DNA of 26,362 nucleotides from CAZCBJ01 sp964496705 (GTDB taxonomy: Bacteria; Chloroflexota; Anaerolineae; Anaerolineales; Anaerolineaceae). Below the pieces are notes generated by a model. The model had not been told where the DNA came from, searched no databases, and saw nothing but the letters and a program-made list of their open reading frames with translations. The stretch lies in assembly GCA_964496705.1 (NCBI GenBank), contig CAZCBJ010000026.1:1-26362 (forward strand), given 5' to 3'. This document shows, in pieces, positions 7,615 through 14,792 of the stretch (its first letter is position 1; each line of letters starts with the position of its first letter). The position numbers and the translations under genes were made by a program.

Positions 7615-9333
7615 TTAATTATCTGTCAGGTTATTTTTATCAACGATCTTTCCGCCCAGGTTAAGTGCTTCGTTCACCATGCCATTGCTTTCGATCTCCA
7701 AATCAGCCGGCATTGAATTGACCTTGGGATTGACAATACAGCGTATTCTGACCTTCACGCCGGTCACTTCAGCGATCGCCTGGCAGGCAATTTCCAGATT
7801 TTCTACCGTATCCATCTTTGATTTGACGATATCCGATTGGAAGTTGAGTACCAATGCACCATTGCGGATGCCAAGCGGCTTGCAGGAATTCAACAACGCG
7901 TCGATTTTTGAATTGCGGGTTTTCACCGCCGCGCGAATCTGGTTCCAACGTTGAATGACCAATTGAAAGGCTGAAGCATTTTGCGCTTCGATGTTTTGAT
8001 CAGATGCCTCTGTCGGTTTGCTAAATGTCGGGGGTTCAACGGAGTTTTTCTCTGCTGCTTGAATGGACACATCGGCAAGATCTTCTGGAATTTTCTTGGC
8101 GGATGTCTGAATCTGCGCTGGGGGCGTTTGATTTAAACCCGGTTGGGGACTCGACCGCGGGGATTCAGCCAGAAGTTCCTGAGCCGGTCTGTCGCTGGCT
8201 GCCGCAGGCACAACCGCTGACTGTTTCAGCGGCGGGGGTTGTGAAGGTGTTGAAGGAGTTGTATCCGTCAATTCGGCAAAGGCCAATTCCAGCATCAGTC
8301 CGGGCTGCCAGCCCATTCGTCCCTCATTGGCAGCTTGATTAAAGAGGCGAATGGCATGGATCAACCGAGAGGGATGGAAAGCCTGCGTCTGGCGGGCCAT
8401 TTGGCTGCGGATTTCCTGGGTGGTTTCCACTTGATCGGCATTTCCCATGCGCATTAACATTAGACCCCGCAAATATTCAACCACCTGGCGGGCAAACTGC
8501 CTGGCATCGGTACCGCTATCCAGTGCTTGCTGAATGCAATTCATGCCGGCTGAGGGTTCTTCCTGGAGCATTGCATTCACCAGATCGATGACGGTCTGAC
8601 TGGTGGCAGTGCCCAAGATCAACTGTACCTGGGAGAGTGTGATCAACTCTCCTGTCGCGGTTAATTGATCGAGCAGCGAGATTGCATCGCGCAGACTGCC
8701 GGTGGACTGTCGCGCAATCAAGGTCAGTGCATCGGCTTCCACCCGCATCTGCTCTTGTTCGGCGATATACGTCAAAGCCGAGACGATATCCTGGACGGGG
8801 ATGCGTCTGAACTCATACCGCTGGCAGCGAGAAAGGACGGTGGGCAGGATTTTGTGAACTTCAGTGGTTGCCAGGATAAAAATAGCATGCGGTGGGGGTT
8901 CTTCCAATGTCTTGAGGAGCGCGTTGAAGGCTGCTGTTGACAACATGTGCACTTCATCAATAATGTAAACTTTATAGGTGCCCTGAGTTGGTGAGAAGTT
9001 GATTTTGTCCCGCAGGTCGCGAACATCATCAACGCTGGTATTAGATGCCGCGTCAATTTCGATCAAATCCAGAAAGCGGTTTTCATTGACTGCGGTGCAA
9101 TGCGCGCAAACATCGCAGGGGCGATTACCGGCATCAGCATCCAGACAGTTGACTGCTTTGGCCAGCAGACGGGCTGTGCTGGTTTTACCGGTGCCGCGCG
9201 GACCGGCAAATAAATACGCATGACCAACGCGTCCCGCACGGATAGCGTTCTGCAATGTGTGGACAATGTGTTCCTGCCCAATGACCTGTTCCCATTTATG
9301 GGGACGGTATTCGCGGTAAAAGGCCTGACCCAT
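7615..9333 (-). CDS. dnaX: DNA polymerase III subunit gamma/tau (clamp loader ATPase)
   Basis: The 572-residue protein opens with a typical DnaX start (FYREYRPHKWEQVIGQEHIV), then Walker A GPRGTGKTSTARLLAKAVNC, the zinc module (cysteine of AVNC, then CDVCAHC), Walker B IIDEVHML and sensor 1 ILATTEVHKILPTVLSRCQR. A lid and collar domain follows to about residue 370, then a proline/glutamine/serine-rich linker and a C-terminal domain (about residues 455-572) that would contact the polymerase in tau. As the ATPase of the clamp loader it loads the beta clamp at the fork. I saw no A-rich slippery run of the E. coli kind, so a separate short gamma form is not predicted. A TAAAAT lies 6 bases before the ATG and no ribosome site is seen, which suggests a leaderless mRNA. 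Confidence 0.97.
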   Translation of the reverse strand: MGQAFYREYRPHKWEQVIGQEHIVHTLQNAIRAGRVGHAYLFAGPRGTGKTSTARLLAKAVNCLDADAGNRPCDVCAHCTAVNENRFLDLIEIDAASNTSVDDVRDLRDKINFSPTQGTYKVYIIDEVHMLSTAAFNALLKTLEEPPPHAIFILATTEVHKILPTVLSRCQRYEFRRIPVQDIVSALTYIAEQEQMRVEADALTLIARQSTGSLRDAISLLDQLTATGELITLSQVQLILGTATSQTVIDLVNAMLQEEPSAGMNCIQQALDSGTDARQFARQVVEYLRGLMLMRMGNADQVETTQEIRSQMARQTQAFHPSRLIHAIRLFNQAANEGRMGWQPGLMLELAFAELTDTTPSTPSQPPPLKQSAVVPAAASDRPAQELLAESPRSSPQPGLNQTPPAQIQTSAKKIPEDLADVSIQAAEKNSVEPPTFSKPTEASDQNIEAQNASAFQLVIQRWNQIRAAVKTRNSKIDALLNSCKPLGIRNGALVLNFQSDIVKSKMDTVENLEIACQAIAEVTGVKVRIRCIVNPKVNSMPADLEIESNGMVNEALNLGGKIVDKNNLTDN

Positions 9334-9339
9334 GAGGGT

Positions 9340-9345
9340 ATTTTA
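9340..9345 (-). promoter_or_regulatory. -10 box of the dnaX-ybaB-recR operon
   Basis: TAAAAT read on the minus strand ends 6 bases before the dnaX ATG (9333), so the transcript would begin at or next to the start codon. No convincing -35 element was found in the upstream coding end of the neighbouring gene. Confidence 0.4.
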
Positions 9346-9353
9346 ATCGAATC

Positions 9354-9845
9354 TCAGGGGATTTGGTAGCTGGCGCGCAAATTGCCGGCTGAATCAAACA
9401 GCGAAACGATTTCGCCTGCCTGCCAGATGGCTCGTTTTTGCCCCCAAAATAATTCAATGACCGTGTCATTTCCAGCTCGCGAGTTTATCTGGATGGCGCC
9501 TTCCTTATTTAGAATCAAAATTGGAAAGGTGTAAACATGCTTATCTTGGTCCTGAAGGCTCCATCCACTCAATTCCAAGCGCCCTTCACCCAGACGGTTC
9601 AACACCACCGCTTCGGTATCCAGATTTCCCACTCCAAATACGGTCTTGATGGTAATCACCTGCGCGTCCAGCGGTGGGAGGGTGGCCGTCGGCGCAGGCA
9701 GCGGTGTGGAGATCATTGCCATGGTATTGGGTGTGGGTATCAATGGGGTATGGGTGCGGTCCCACCAAACCAACACGAGCAGGGTGGTGGTGGCTGAAAC
9801 CAATATGTTCAGGAGGATGTAAGGCAGCCAATTGTTCTTTTTCAT
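9354..9845 (-). CDS. Membrane-anchored lamin-tail-domain protein
   Basis: A 163-residue protein with a single N-terminal membrane segment (WLPYILLNILVSATTTLLVL after MKKNN), a threonine/proline-rich linker (PTPNTMAMISTPLPAPTATL) and a C-terminal beta domain resembling bacterial lamin-tail (LTD) domains: VVLNRLGEGRLELSGWSLQD, then YTFPILILNKEGAIQI, and FWGQKRAIWQAGEIVSLFD with a final GNLRASYQIP. LTD domains are immunoglobulin-like and common on exported proteins in this kind of organism; their ligand is usually unknown. The ATG at 9845 gives the canonical MKKN membrane-anchor start; an upstream ATG at 9893 would overlap the divergent gene. It lies just upstream of dnaX on the same strand but is probably functionally unrelated. 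Confidence 0.65.
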   Translation of the reverse strand: MKKNNWLPYILLNILVSATTTLLVLVWWDRTHTPLIPTPNTMAMISTPLPAPTATLPPLDAQVITIKTVFGVGNLDTEAVVLNRLGEGRLELSGWSLQDQDKHVYTFPILILNKEGAIQINSRAGNDTVIELFWGQKRAIWQAGEIVSLFDSAGNLRASYQIP

Positions 9846-9860
9846 GAAAATCTGTTCTGA

Positions 9861-9886
9861 ATCATAGCATATTTTCGGGATAAAAT
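9861..9886. promoter_or_regulatory. Divergent -10 boxes between the lamin-tail and NYN genes
   Basis: On the plus strand TAAAAT (9881-9886) lies 5 bases before the ATG at 9892. On the minus strand TATGAT (9866..9861) and the overlapping TATGCT (9871..9866) lie about 15-20 bases before the ATG at 9845. Only 46 bases separate the two start codons, so both promoters must overlap the opposite gene's start region. No clear -35 boxes. Confidence 0.4.
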
Positions 9887-9891
9887 GGATC

Positions 9892-10374
9892 ATGCCTTAT
9901 TTGATAGACGGCCACAACCTGATCCCGAAAATCCCGGGACTCAGCCTTAGGATTATTGATGATGAAGAGCGCCTGATGGAGTTCCTGCAGGCTTTTGGCA
10001 GTGCCCGCCGGCAGCGCATGGAGGTGTTCTTCGATAACGCCCCGCCCGGGCATGCCCGCCAGCAAAAACGAGGCTGGGTAACTGCCCATTTTGTCCGCTC
10101 TGGACAGACTGCAGACGATGCCATTCTGCGGCGTTTACGGCAACTTGGCAAAGATGCCTCCAACTGGACTGTGGTATCTTCAGATCATCAAGTGCAACAC
10201 GGTGCCCGGCAGCTGCGCGCTACTGCGGTGAGCTCGGAAAATTTCTACCGGTTTGTGGAATATTCGATGAACGAACCGCCCGCCTCTGAAAGCCAACCCA
10301 GCCTCTCCCCTGATGAAGTGGAGGAATGGCTACGCATGTTTAGCTCAGGACACCAGGGGAAAGGGAACGACTAA
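9892..10374 (+). CDS. NYN-domain protein, YacP-like (putative RNase)
   Basis: The 160-residue protein begins MPYLIDGHNLI, the first strand and conserved Asp-Gly-His-Asn of YacP-type NYN domains, followed by VFFDNAPPG, then SGQTADDAILRRLRQL and WTVVSSDHQVQHGARQLRATAVSS. The conserved aspartates of these segments form the metal site of PIN-like ribonucleases. YacP/Rae1 of Bacillus cleaves mRNA on the ribosome; an equivalent role here is inference. The C-terminal tail (about 30 residues) is acidic with a short helix SPDEVEEWLRMF. The start is fixed by the match to the family's first strand; a TAAAAT 5 bases upstream suggests leaderless expression. Its stop codon overlaps the stop of the convergent dehydrogenase gene by four bases. 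Confidence 0.85.
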   Translation: MPYLIDGHNLIPKIPGLSLRIIDDEERLMEFLQAFGSARRQRMEVFFDNAPPGHARQQKRGWVTAHFVRSGQTADDAILRRLRQLGKDASNWTVVSSDHQVQHGARQLRATAVSSENFYRFVEYSMNEPPASESQPSLSPDEVEEWLRMFSSGHQGKGND

Positions 10375-11375
10375 CACAACAAAACGGCTGCACCTTGCAG
10401 TCTGCCATTGCGTAAGTCATCCAGCGCGCGATTTGCGTCTGACAATCGATAAGCAGTGACCTGGGTGACCACATTTGCCCGGCGGGCGGATTTGAACAAC
10501 TCTTCTCCATCTTGACGGGTGAGGTTTGCAACAGATTGAATAATGCGCTCACCCCATAACCATTCGTAAGGGAAAGATGGAATATCGCTCATGTGAATCC
10601 CTCCGCAAATGACCCGACCGCCGGGTCTGACCGCACGTAACGCGGTCGGAATAAGCGATCCCACAGGGGCAAAGATGATCGCCGCATCAAGTTCCTGCGG
10701 AGAAGGCTGGTCTGAGCCGCCAGCCCAACAAGCGCCCAATTTTCGGGCAAAATCCTGTTTGGCGGTATCACCTGGTGAAGTGAAGGCCAGCACCTGCCTG
10801 CCTTCATACACAGCAATTTGCGTGATGACGTGTGCGGCTGCGCCGAACCCATATATTCCTAATATATTGCCTGAATCCCCAGCCATCCGATAGGAACGAT
10901 AACCAATCAGACCTGCGCAGAGCAACGGCGCAGTCTGAAGATCATCGTGAAGATCGGATAATAGAAAACAATACCGTTGGTCTGCGAGGGCATACTCTGC
11001 AAACCCCCCATCCAGGGTATAACCAGTAAACCGTGCTGACTGGCACAGGTTTTCCTGGTGGTTGCGGCAGTACCGGCAATTGCCACAAGTCCATCCCAGC
11101 CAGGGGATGCCGACCCGGTCTCCTTCCTGTATGTGATTACCCCCCCTGCCACAGCGTTCCACGGTGCCAACGATCTCGTGACCAAGGATTAACGGAAGCC
11201 TGGGTTCCTTTAAATCCCCATCCAGGATATGTAGATCTGTGCGGCAGACCCCGCAGGCGCTAACTCGCACCAAAATCTGACCTTCGGCGGGTTCAGGTAT
11301 TCGAACCCGCTTAAGTTGCAGCGGGGTACGGGCTGAATCGAGCACCATCGCTAGCATATCGGTTGGTTGGGTCAT
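10371..11375 (-). CDS. Zinc-dependent alcohol dehydrogenase (MDR family)
   Basis: The 334-residue protein has the medium-chain dehydrogenase layout: a GroES-like N-terminal half with catalytic-zinc ligands in CGVCRTDLHILDG and GHEIVG, the structural zinc cysteines CGNCRYCRNHQENLC, then a Rossmann half with IYGFGAAAHVITQIA as the dinucleotide loop. The overall pattern (early CRTDLH, LPLILGHEIVG, DGGFAEY) resembles the single-gene zinc alcohol dehydrogenases related to YogA/CAD2; it should oxidise alcohols or reduce aldehydes with NAD(P)H. The ATG at 11375 follows AGGAG at 5 bases; in-frame ATGs further upstream would add residues unlike the family. The gene is monocistronic and divergent from the protease gene, with 57 bases between the start codons. 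The physiological substrate cannot be told. Confidence 0.9.
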   Translation of the reverse strand: MTQPTDMLAMVLDSARTPLQLKRVRIPEPAEGQILVRVSACGVCRTDLHILDGDLKEPRLPLILGHEIVGTVERCGRGGNHIQEGDRVGIPWLGWTCGNCRYCRNHQENLCQSARFTGYTLDGGFAEYALADQRYCFLLSDLHDDLQTAPLLCAGLIGYRSYRMAGDSGNILGIYGFGAAAHVITQIAVYEGRQVLAFTSPGDTAKQDFARKLGACWAGGSDQPSPQELDAAIIFAPVGSLIPTALRAVRPGGRVICGGIHMSDIPSFPYEWLWGERIIQSVANLTRQDGEELFKSARRANVVTQVTAYRLSDANRALDDLRNGRLQGAAVLLC

Positions 11376-11420
11376 AGAACTCCTATGATGATTATGCCAT
11401 ATTTCCATTTCTGCTTGCGC

Positions 11421-11426
11421 TATAAT
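11421..11426 (+). promoter_or_regulatory. -10 box of the trypsin-like protein gene
   Basis: A perfect TATAAT ends 6 bases before the ATG at 11433, so transcription should begin at or within a base or two of the start codon. No ribosome-binding site is present and no clear -35 was found. Confidence 0.5.
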
Positions 11427-11432
11427 CCTGTT

Positions 11433-13280
11433 ATGCATAAAAGTTACCGGATGTTGGTGATAATTTTCGGATTACTGTTTATTGCGACAGTGGGTTTGTT
11501 GAGTTATCTGTTCTTCTTCACTGAACAGGATTGGTTGCCTGATTGGTTGAAAGGGTCTCAGACCAGCCTGCAGGTGGAGGTCATTTTTCCGCCAGCGATC
11601 CAGGCGGGGAAAGAATTTCGCGTAGTCATGCATCTGGACAATGACGGAACCCAAAGCGCCCAGGTAAACCAGGTCAGAATCAGCGAGGGTATTCTGGGAA
11701 ATACACGTATGCTCACTGCGTTTCCCGAGCCAATCACACGCATAGATAAACCGGGCAGCGGCAGCTTGCTCGAATATGAGATCGAGCTTGCCCCAGGCGA
11801 AGGCGTTGATTTTATTTTCCATTTCAGGGGAGATGAGGTGGGCGATTACAAGGGAGAGATGGTGGTCCAATCGGATGGTTTTCGTTCTACCACCCAACTC
11901 CAGTTCAGTATCATGGCGATAGATCCGCACGATCCTCCCCCAACGCCGACGCCCACCTGGAAACCGGCAGTGGAAATTCCGATCCCCTATGAATCGGCGG
12001 TTCAAATCACTGCCCTGGAAACGGTGGATGGAGAATTGACGCCTGCCTGGAGCGGTTCAGGAGCCATCATCTCGAACGATGGTTTGATCCTCACCAGTGC
12101 GCGCGTTGCACTGCCGGTGAAGAACCACCCCATTGATGCTTTGTTGATTTCCATCACCCAACAGCCGAATATCCCATCCGTCCCGGCATATTACGGTGTG
12201 TTACTTCAAGCGGATCCAAGGCTGGATATGGCAGTCGTTGTGATATCCACAGACTTAAAAGGAAAACCGGTTGATCGGGCAGCTTTGAACTTGTCACCCG
12301 TGCCGCTAGGCAGCGCCGAGAGCTTGTTGGCCGGGGATGCCTTGAAAATCATTGGATACCCGACGGTGGGGCAGGAGACAGTTGCCTTGGTGCAGGCATT
12401 TGTTCGCAAAGTCCCGGCGGAACTCAAGATGCTTTCCATATCGGCTACGGTACCGGGTGGATTTTCGGGCGGCATGGCGATCAATTCAGCCGGCGAGCTG
12501 GTGGGCATACCAACGCAAATGGGTTTTCAAGGAGAGGATCAATTCCTCGATTGCAGGATAATTCACGATAGCAATCGGGATGGAGAGGTGAACAACCTGG
12601 ATCGTTGTGTGCCAACGGGCGGATTTATCAATGCTTTGCGACCGGTGCACCTGGCCCGCCCGTTGATTGAAGCGGCGCGACGCGGCGAGGTGAACATAGT
12701 GGAGGCTGACCAACCGATTGAGATCATTCCGGAAGGGTTGATTGTCAGCTTGCAGGATGATTTTTCTAATGCAGATTCTGGTTGGGAAACTTTTGATCGC
12801 GAAGCAGGCTGGGGAGAATACAGCAATGACGCATATCGTATCCAGGTGAAACAGGAAAACACGATTCTATGGGCAGTGCTGGGAAAAAAATATTCTGATG
12901 TAGTGGTCGAAGTGAAAACGTCGCTGATCTCTCCCACTGGAACCGGGGATTGGGGGTTATTTTGCCGGTACAACGGCGCCGACCATTATTATTGGTTTGC
13001 CGTTACGGAGGAAGGCTTTTTTGGAATCTTCTTACGCGCAGAAGGAAGGATTGTGCCATTGCTCGATTGGCAATTCTCGCGGGCTATCACCCGCTACCGT
13101 CCGATCACCTTAACCGCTGCCTGTCTGGGAGACAAGTTGTCCATTGGGGTGGATGGAAAAATATTAGGGTCAGTGATGGATACAACCTGGACTGAAGGAG
13201 ATATTGGCTTGGCAGCCGGCACGTGGGATGAAGCTGGTTTGGTTGTTGGATTTGACGACCTAGTGGTCAGGGCACCATAG
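11433..13280 (+). CDS. Membrane-anchored trypsin-like protein with probable loss of the catalytic histidine
   Basis: A 615-residue exported protein. One N-terminal membrane segment (MLVIIFGLLFIATVGLLSYL) precedes a CARDB/Ig-like domain of about 110 residues and a PPPTPTPTWKP linker. The trypsin/HtrA-like domain covers about residues 200-410. Its serine loop is intact (GGFSGG, S345) and so is the aspartate (DPRLDMAVV, D265), but the segment GSGAIISNDGLILTSARVA carries Arg224 where proteases of this fold have the catalytic His of ILTNAHV. A calcium-loop-like DSNRDGEVNNLDRC follows. The last about 180 residues form a laminin-G/3-keto-disaccharide-hydrolase-like beta-sandwich (DDFSNADSGWET to GFDDLVV). 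It may be a binding pseudoprotease. Its end overlaps the convergent gene by 14 bases. Domain limits are approximate. Confidence 0.75.
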   Translation: MHKSYRMLVIIFGLLFIATVGLLSYLFFFTEQDWLPDWLKGSQTSLQVEVIFPPAIQAGKEFRVVMHLDNDGTQSAQVNQVRISEGILGNTRMLTAFPEPITRIDKPGSGSLLEYEIELAPGEGVDFIFHFRGDEVGDYKGEMVVQSDGFRSTTQLQFSIMAIDPHDPPPTPTPTWKPAVEIPIPYESAVQITALETVDGELTPAWSGSGAIISNDGLILTSARVALPVKNHPIDALLISITQQPNIPSVPAYYGVLLQADPRLDMAVVVISTDLKGKPVDRAALNLSPVPLGSAESLLAGDALKIIGYPTVGQETVALVQAFVRKVPAELKMLSISATVPGGFSGGMAINSAGELVGIPTQMGFQGEDQFLDCRIIHDSNRDGEVNNLDRCVPTGGFINALRPVHLARPLIEAARRGEVNIVEADQPIEIIPEGLIVSLQDDFSNADSGWETFDREAGWGEYSNDAYRIQVKQENTILWAVLGKKYSDVVVEVKTSLISPTGTGDWGLFCRYNGADHYYWFAVTEEGFFGIFLRAEGRIVPLLDWQFSRAITRYRPITLTAACLGDKLSIGVDGKILGSVMDTTWTEGDIGLAAGTWDEAGLVVGFDDLVVRAP

Positions 13281-14127
13281 CGCTGTCCGTAGATGTGGGT
13301 GTTACCTGGGAGATGCGTCTGGACTTGCTGTGTTGGTATAACAAGCCAGCCTGCGTAAATAATAACCATGCAAAAAAGGCGGTAGATATAATCAGCGCAA
13401 TGCGCATGGTTTGGATGGATTGTTGTGAATAGACATCTAGTTTATCTTGGAGATCTCTCATGATACTGCGGTAACGGTCAATGATCTCTTTTGACTGCTG
13501 CAAGTTGGCTTTCAAGCCCAGGATATTCACCTTTGCATTATGTATATCTGATCTGAGAGTGTCAAAATTTGCCGCAGTCTTTTCCAATTCGGTGGCCATC
13601 TGGTCCAGCGACTCTGGAACAGGTTCAAGACTTTTGGCCACCTGTCCGATGCTTTCACCCAGGGGAAGCTCAGGATTATAACGCGGGCCGATGAAAGGGA
13701 CATAGGATAAAACCCGCAATGTACTATCCACCACACTTGCACTGTTTTGGACGCTGACCAGCGCCAGCCGGGTGTCTTCCAGTACCGGCACAAATTGATC
13801 CTGCATGGTGCCGGATAGTCTAGACATGGCTTCGCTGGAGGTGGACAACATGCTGCCGGTATCAGACAGAGTGGTTTCAACCAGAACAATGCTCGAATCG
13901 GCAGTGGATAGGGTTTCCTGGATGATAACCAATAGATCCGTCGTTGTGAGCAGCGTCACTTGTGCTGCCTGGGAGCCGTCACGGATGGTTTTTTCGATGG
14001 ATGGTTCAACAATCCAGATGAAACATATGGCAATGATGCTGATCAGGCAGCCCGAGAACGCTGCAAGGATGCGGGTAAAATGTGCCAACCGGCTGATGAA
14101 GGTTTCATGAACCCTGTCCTCCTGCAA
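13267..14127 (-). CDS. Two-TM protein with long extracytoplasmic coiled coil, unknown function; start probably frameshifted
   Basis: I do not recognise a named family. The open frame (286 codons) shows a membrane segment near the N-terminus (ILAAFSGCLISIIAICFIWI), about 190 residues of helical, serine/threonine/glutamine-rich sequence containing VLSYVPFIGPRYNPELPLG, and a second membrane segment (MRIALIISTAFFAWLLFTQA) with a short basic tail. It resembles chemoreceptor-like helical bundles but lacks HAMP or signalling domains. The in-frame start is a TTG abutting a terminator. A far better start, AGGAGGAC then ATG at 14108, is one base out of frame and reads a 21-codon peptide. One more A in the AAA after that ATG would give MKTFISRL in frame, so a one-base deletion (real or assembly) is likely. 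The gene's end overlaps the convergent protease gene. Confidence 0.6.
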   Translation of the reverse strand: MQEDRVHETFISRLAHFTRILAAFSGCLISIIAICFIWIVEPSIEKTIRDGSQAAQVTLLTTTDLLVIIQETLSTADSSIVLVETTLSDTGSMLSTSSEAMSRLSGTMQDQFVPVLEDTRLALVSVQNSASVVDSTLRVLSYVPFIGPRYNPELPLGESIGQVAKSLEPVPESLDQMATELEKTAANFDTLRSDIHNAKVNILGLKANLQQSKEIIDRYRSIMRDLQDKLDVYSQQSIQTMRIALIISTAFFAWLLFTQAGLLYQHSKSRRISQVTPTSTDSAMVP

Positions 14128-14159
14128 TTAAAAACAGCCTGCCAGAATCGGCAAGCTGT
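14128..14159 (-). terminator. Intrinsic terminator after the TerB-like gene
   Basis: On the minus strand ACAGCTTGCC (14159..14150) pairs with GGCAGGCTGT (14143..14134) around a 6-base loop, with one G-U pair, and is followed by a T run (TTTTTAA counting the last stem base). It lies 21 bases after the stop of the gene at 14181-14630 and directly ahead of the two-TM gene, so most transcripts should stop before that gene. Confidence 0.85.
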
Positions 14160-14180
14160 ATGATGCCCAACATGATCGGA

Positions 14181-14630
14181 TTAGATATTATCGACGTTGA
14201 CCCGCAATGACATGGCACATAGAACCAGCGCCGCCTTTTCCTTGTCATCCACCTGCGGGCCAAGGAACTTGCGTGAAGCGGAGGCCACCTTGATGCCGAT
14301 GGAGAGGAGGGTGCGTTTGAAACCTTCGGATTCTGTATTGGAAACAGTGCGGTCAAGAATGTCTGCGGCTTCACCCAACCCCACGGTGATGTCGCGGGTA
14401 TCCGCTTTATATCGGCGGAAGGTGCCTTCCAGGTCCATCGCAATGGTGGCCAGAACTTCACGAGCCAACTCATTTTTGTACATCAGGGCATCCTTCAATT
14501 CCTTAATGAGGGCATCCAGTTCCTTGTTGTCAATCTTCCCATCCACCTCTGCAACGGCTGAAAAGACCCAAAGCGGTGCAAAAGTGAGGGTTTGCCATTC
14601 TGAAGCAGTGAATTGATCTTTGATACTCAT
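14181..14630 (-). CDS. TerB-like helical protein
   Basis: A 149-residue soluble protein, all helical by appearance. The segment FSAVAEVDGKIDNKELDALI resembles the acidic metal-binding-like loop of TerB/TerB-like domains (AxxDGxIxxxE). The rest (FKRTLLSIGIKVASASRKFL, DDKEKAALVLCAMSLRV) would complete a helical bundle. TerB proteins are linked to tellurite and envelope stress in some bacteria, but no other ter gene (TerC, TerD, TerZ) is near, so only the domain resemblance is claimed. AAAGGA precedes the ATG at a normal distance. The gene has its own strong promoter (14711-14739) and its own terminator (14128-14159), so it is a single-gene unit. Confidence 0.65.
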   Translation of the reverse strand: MSIKDQFTASEWQTLTFAPLWVFSAVAEVDGKIDNKELDALIKELKDALMYKNELAREVLATIAMDLEGTFRRYKADTRDITVGLGEAADILDRTVSNTESEGFKRTLLSIGIKVASASRKFLGPQVDDKEKAALVLCAMSLRVNVDNI

Positions 14631-14710
14631 GATAATCCTTTCTCAAAAACGATGGAGTAAATTGGTTTTTCGGAACAGGATACCCTGGAGCCAGAAATCA
14701 ACCTAAAAAG

Positions 14711-14739
14711 AGTATATACCTTTCCCTTTTGCATGTCAA
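14711..14739 (-). promoter_or_regulatory. Near-consensus sigma-70 promoter of the TerB-like gene
   Basis: On the minus strand TTGACA (14739..14734) and TATACT (14716..14711) are 17 bases apart, the best match to the consensus in the window. The start would be near 14703, giving an untranslated leader of about 70 bases before the ATG at 14630. The gene is probably well expressed. Confidence 0.8.
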
Positions 14740-14757
14740 TCAGACCTTTCGAAGATG

Positions 14758-14785
14758 TTAACATCAATTTTTTGCATAGTATAAT
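14758..14785 (+). promoter_or_regulatory. Promoter of the SLC13-type transporter gene
   Basis: TTAACA (14758-14763) and TATAAT (14780-14785) are 16 bases apart. The ATG at 14793 begins 7 bases after the -10 box, so the mRNA should be leaderless. The promoter lies back to back with the minus-strand promoter at 14711-14739. Confidence 0.65.
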
Positions 14786-14792
14786 CGCTGGC

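Noticed and set aside
7615..9333. Programmed frameshift in dnaX producing a short gamma form
   Set aside because: I found no A-AAA-AAG-like slippery run with a following hairpin in the gene.
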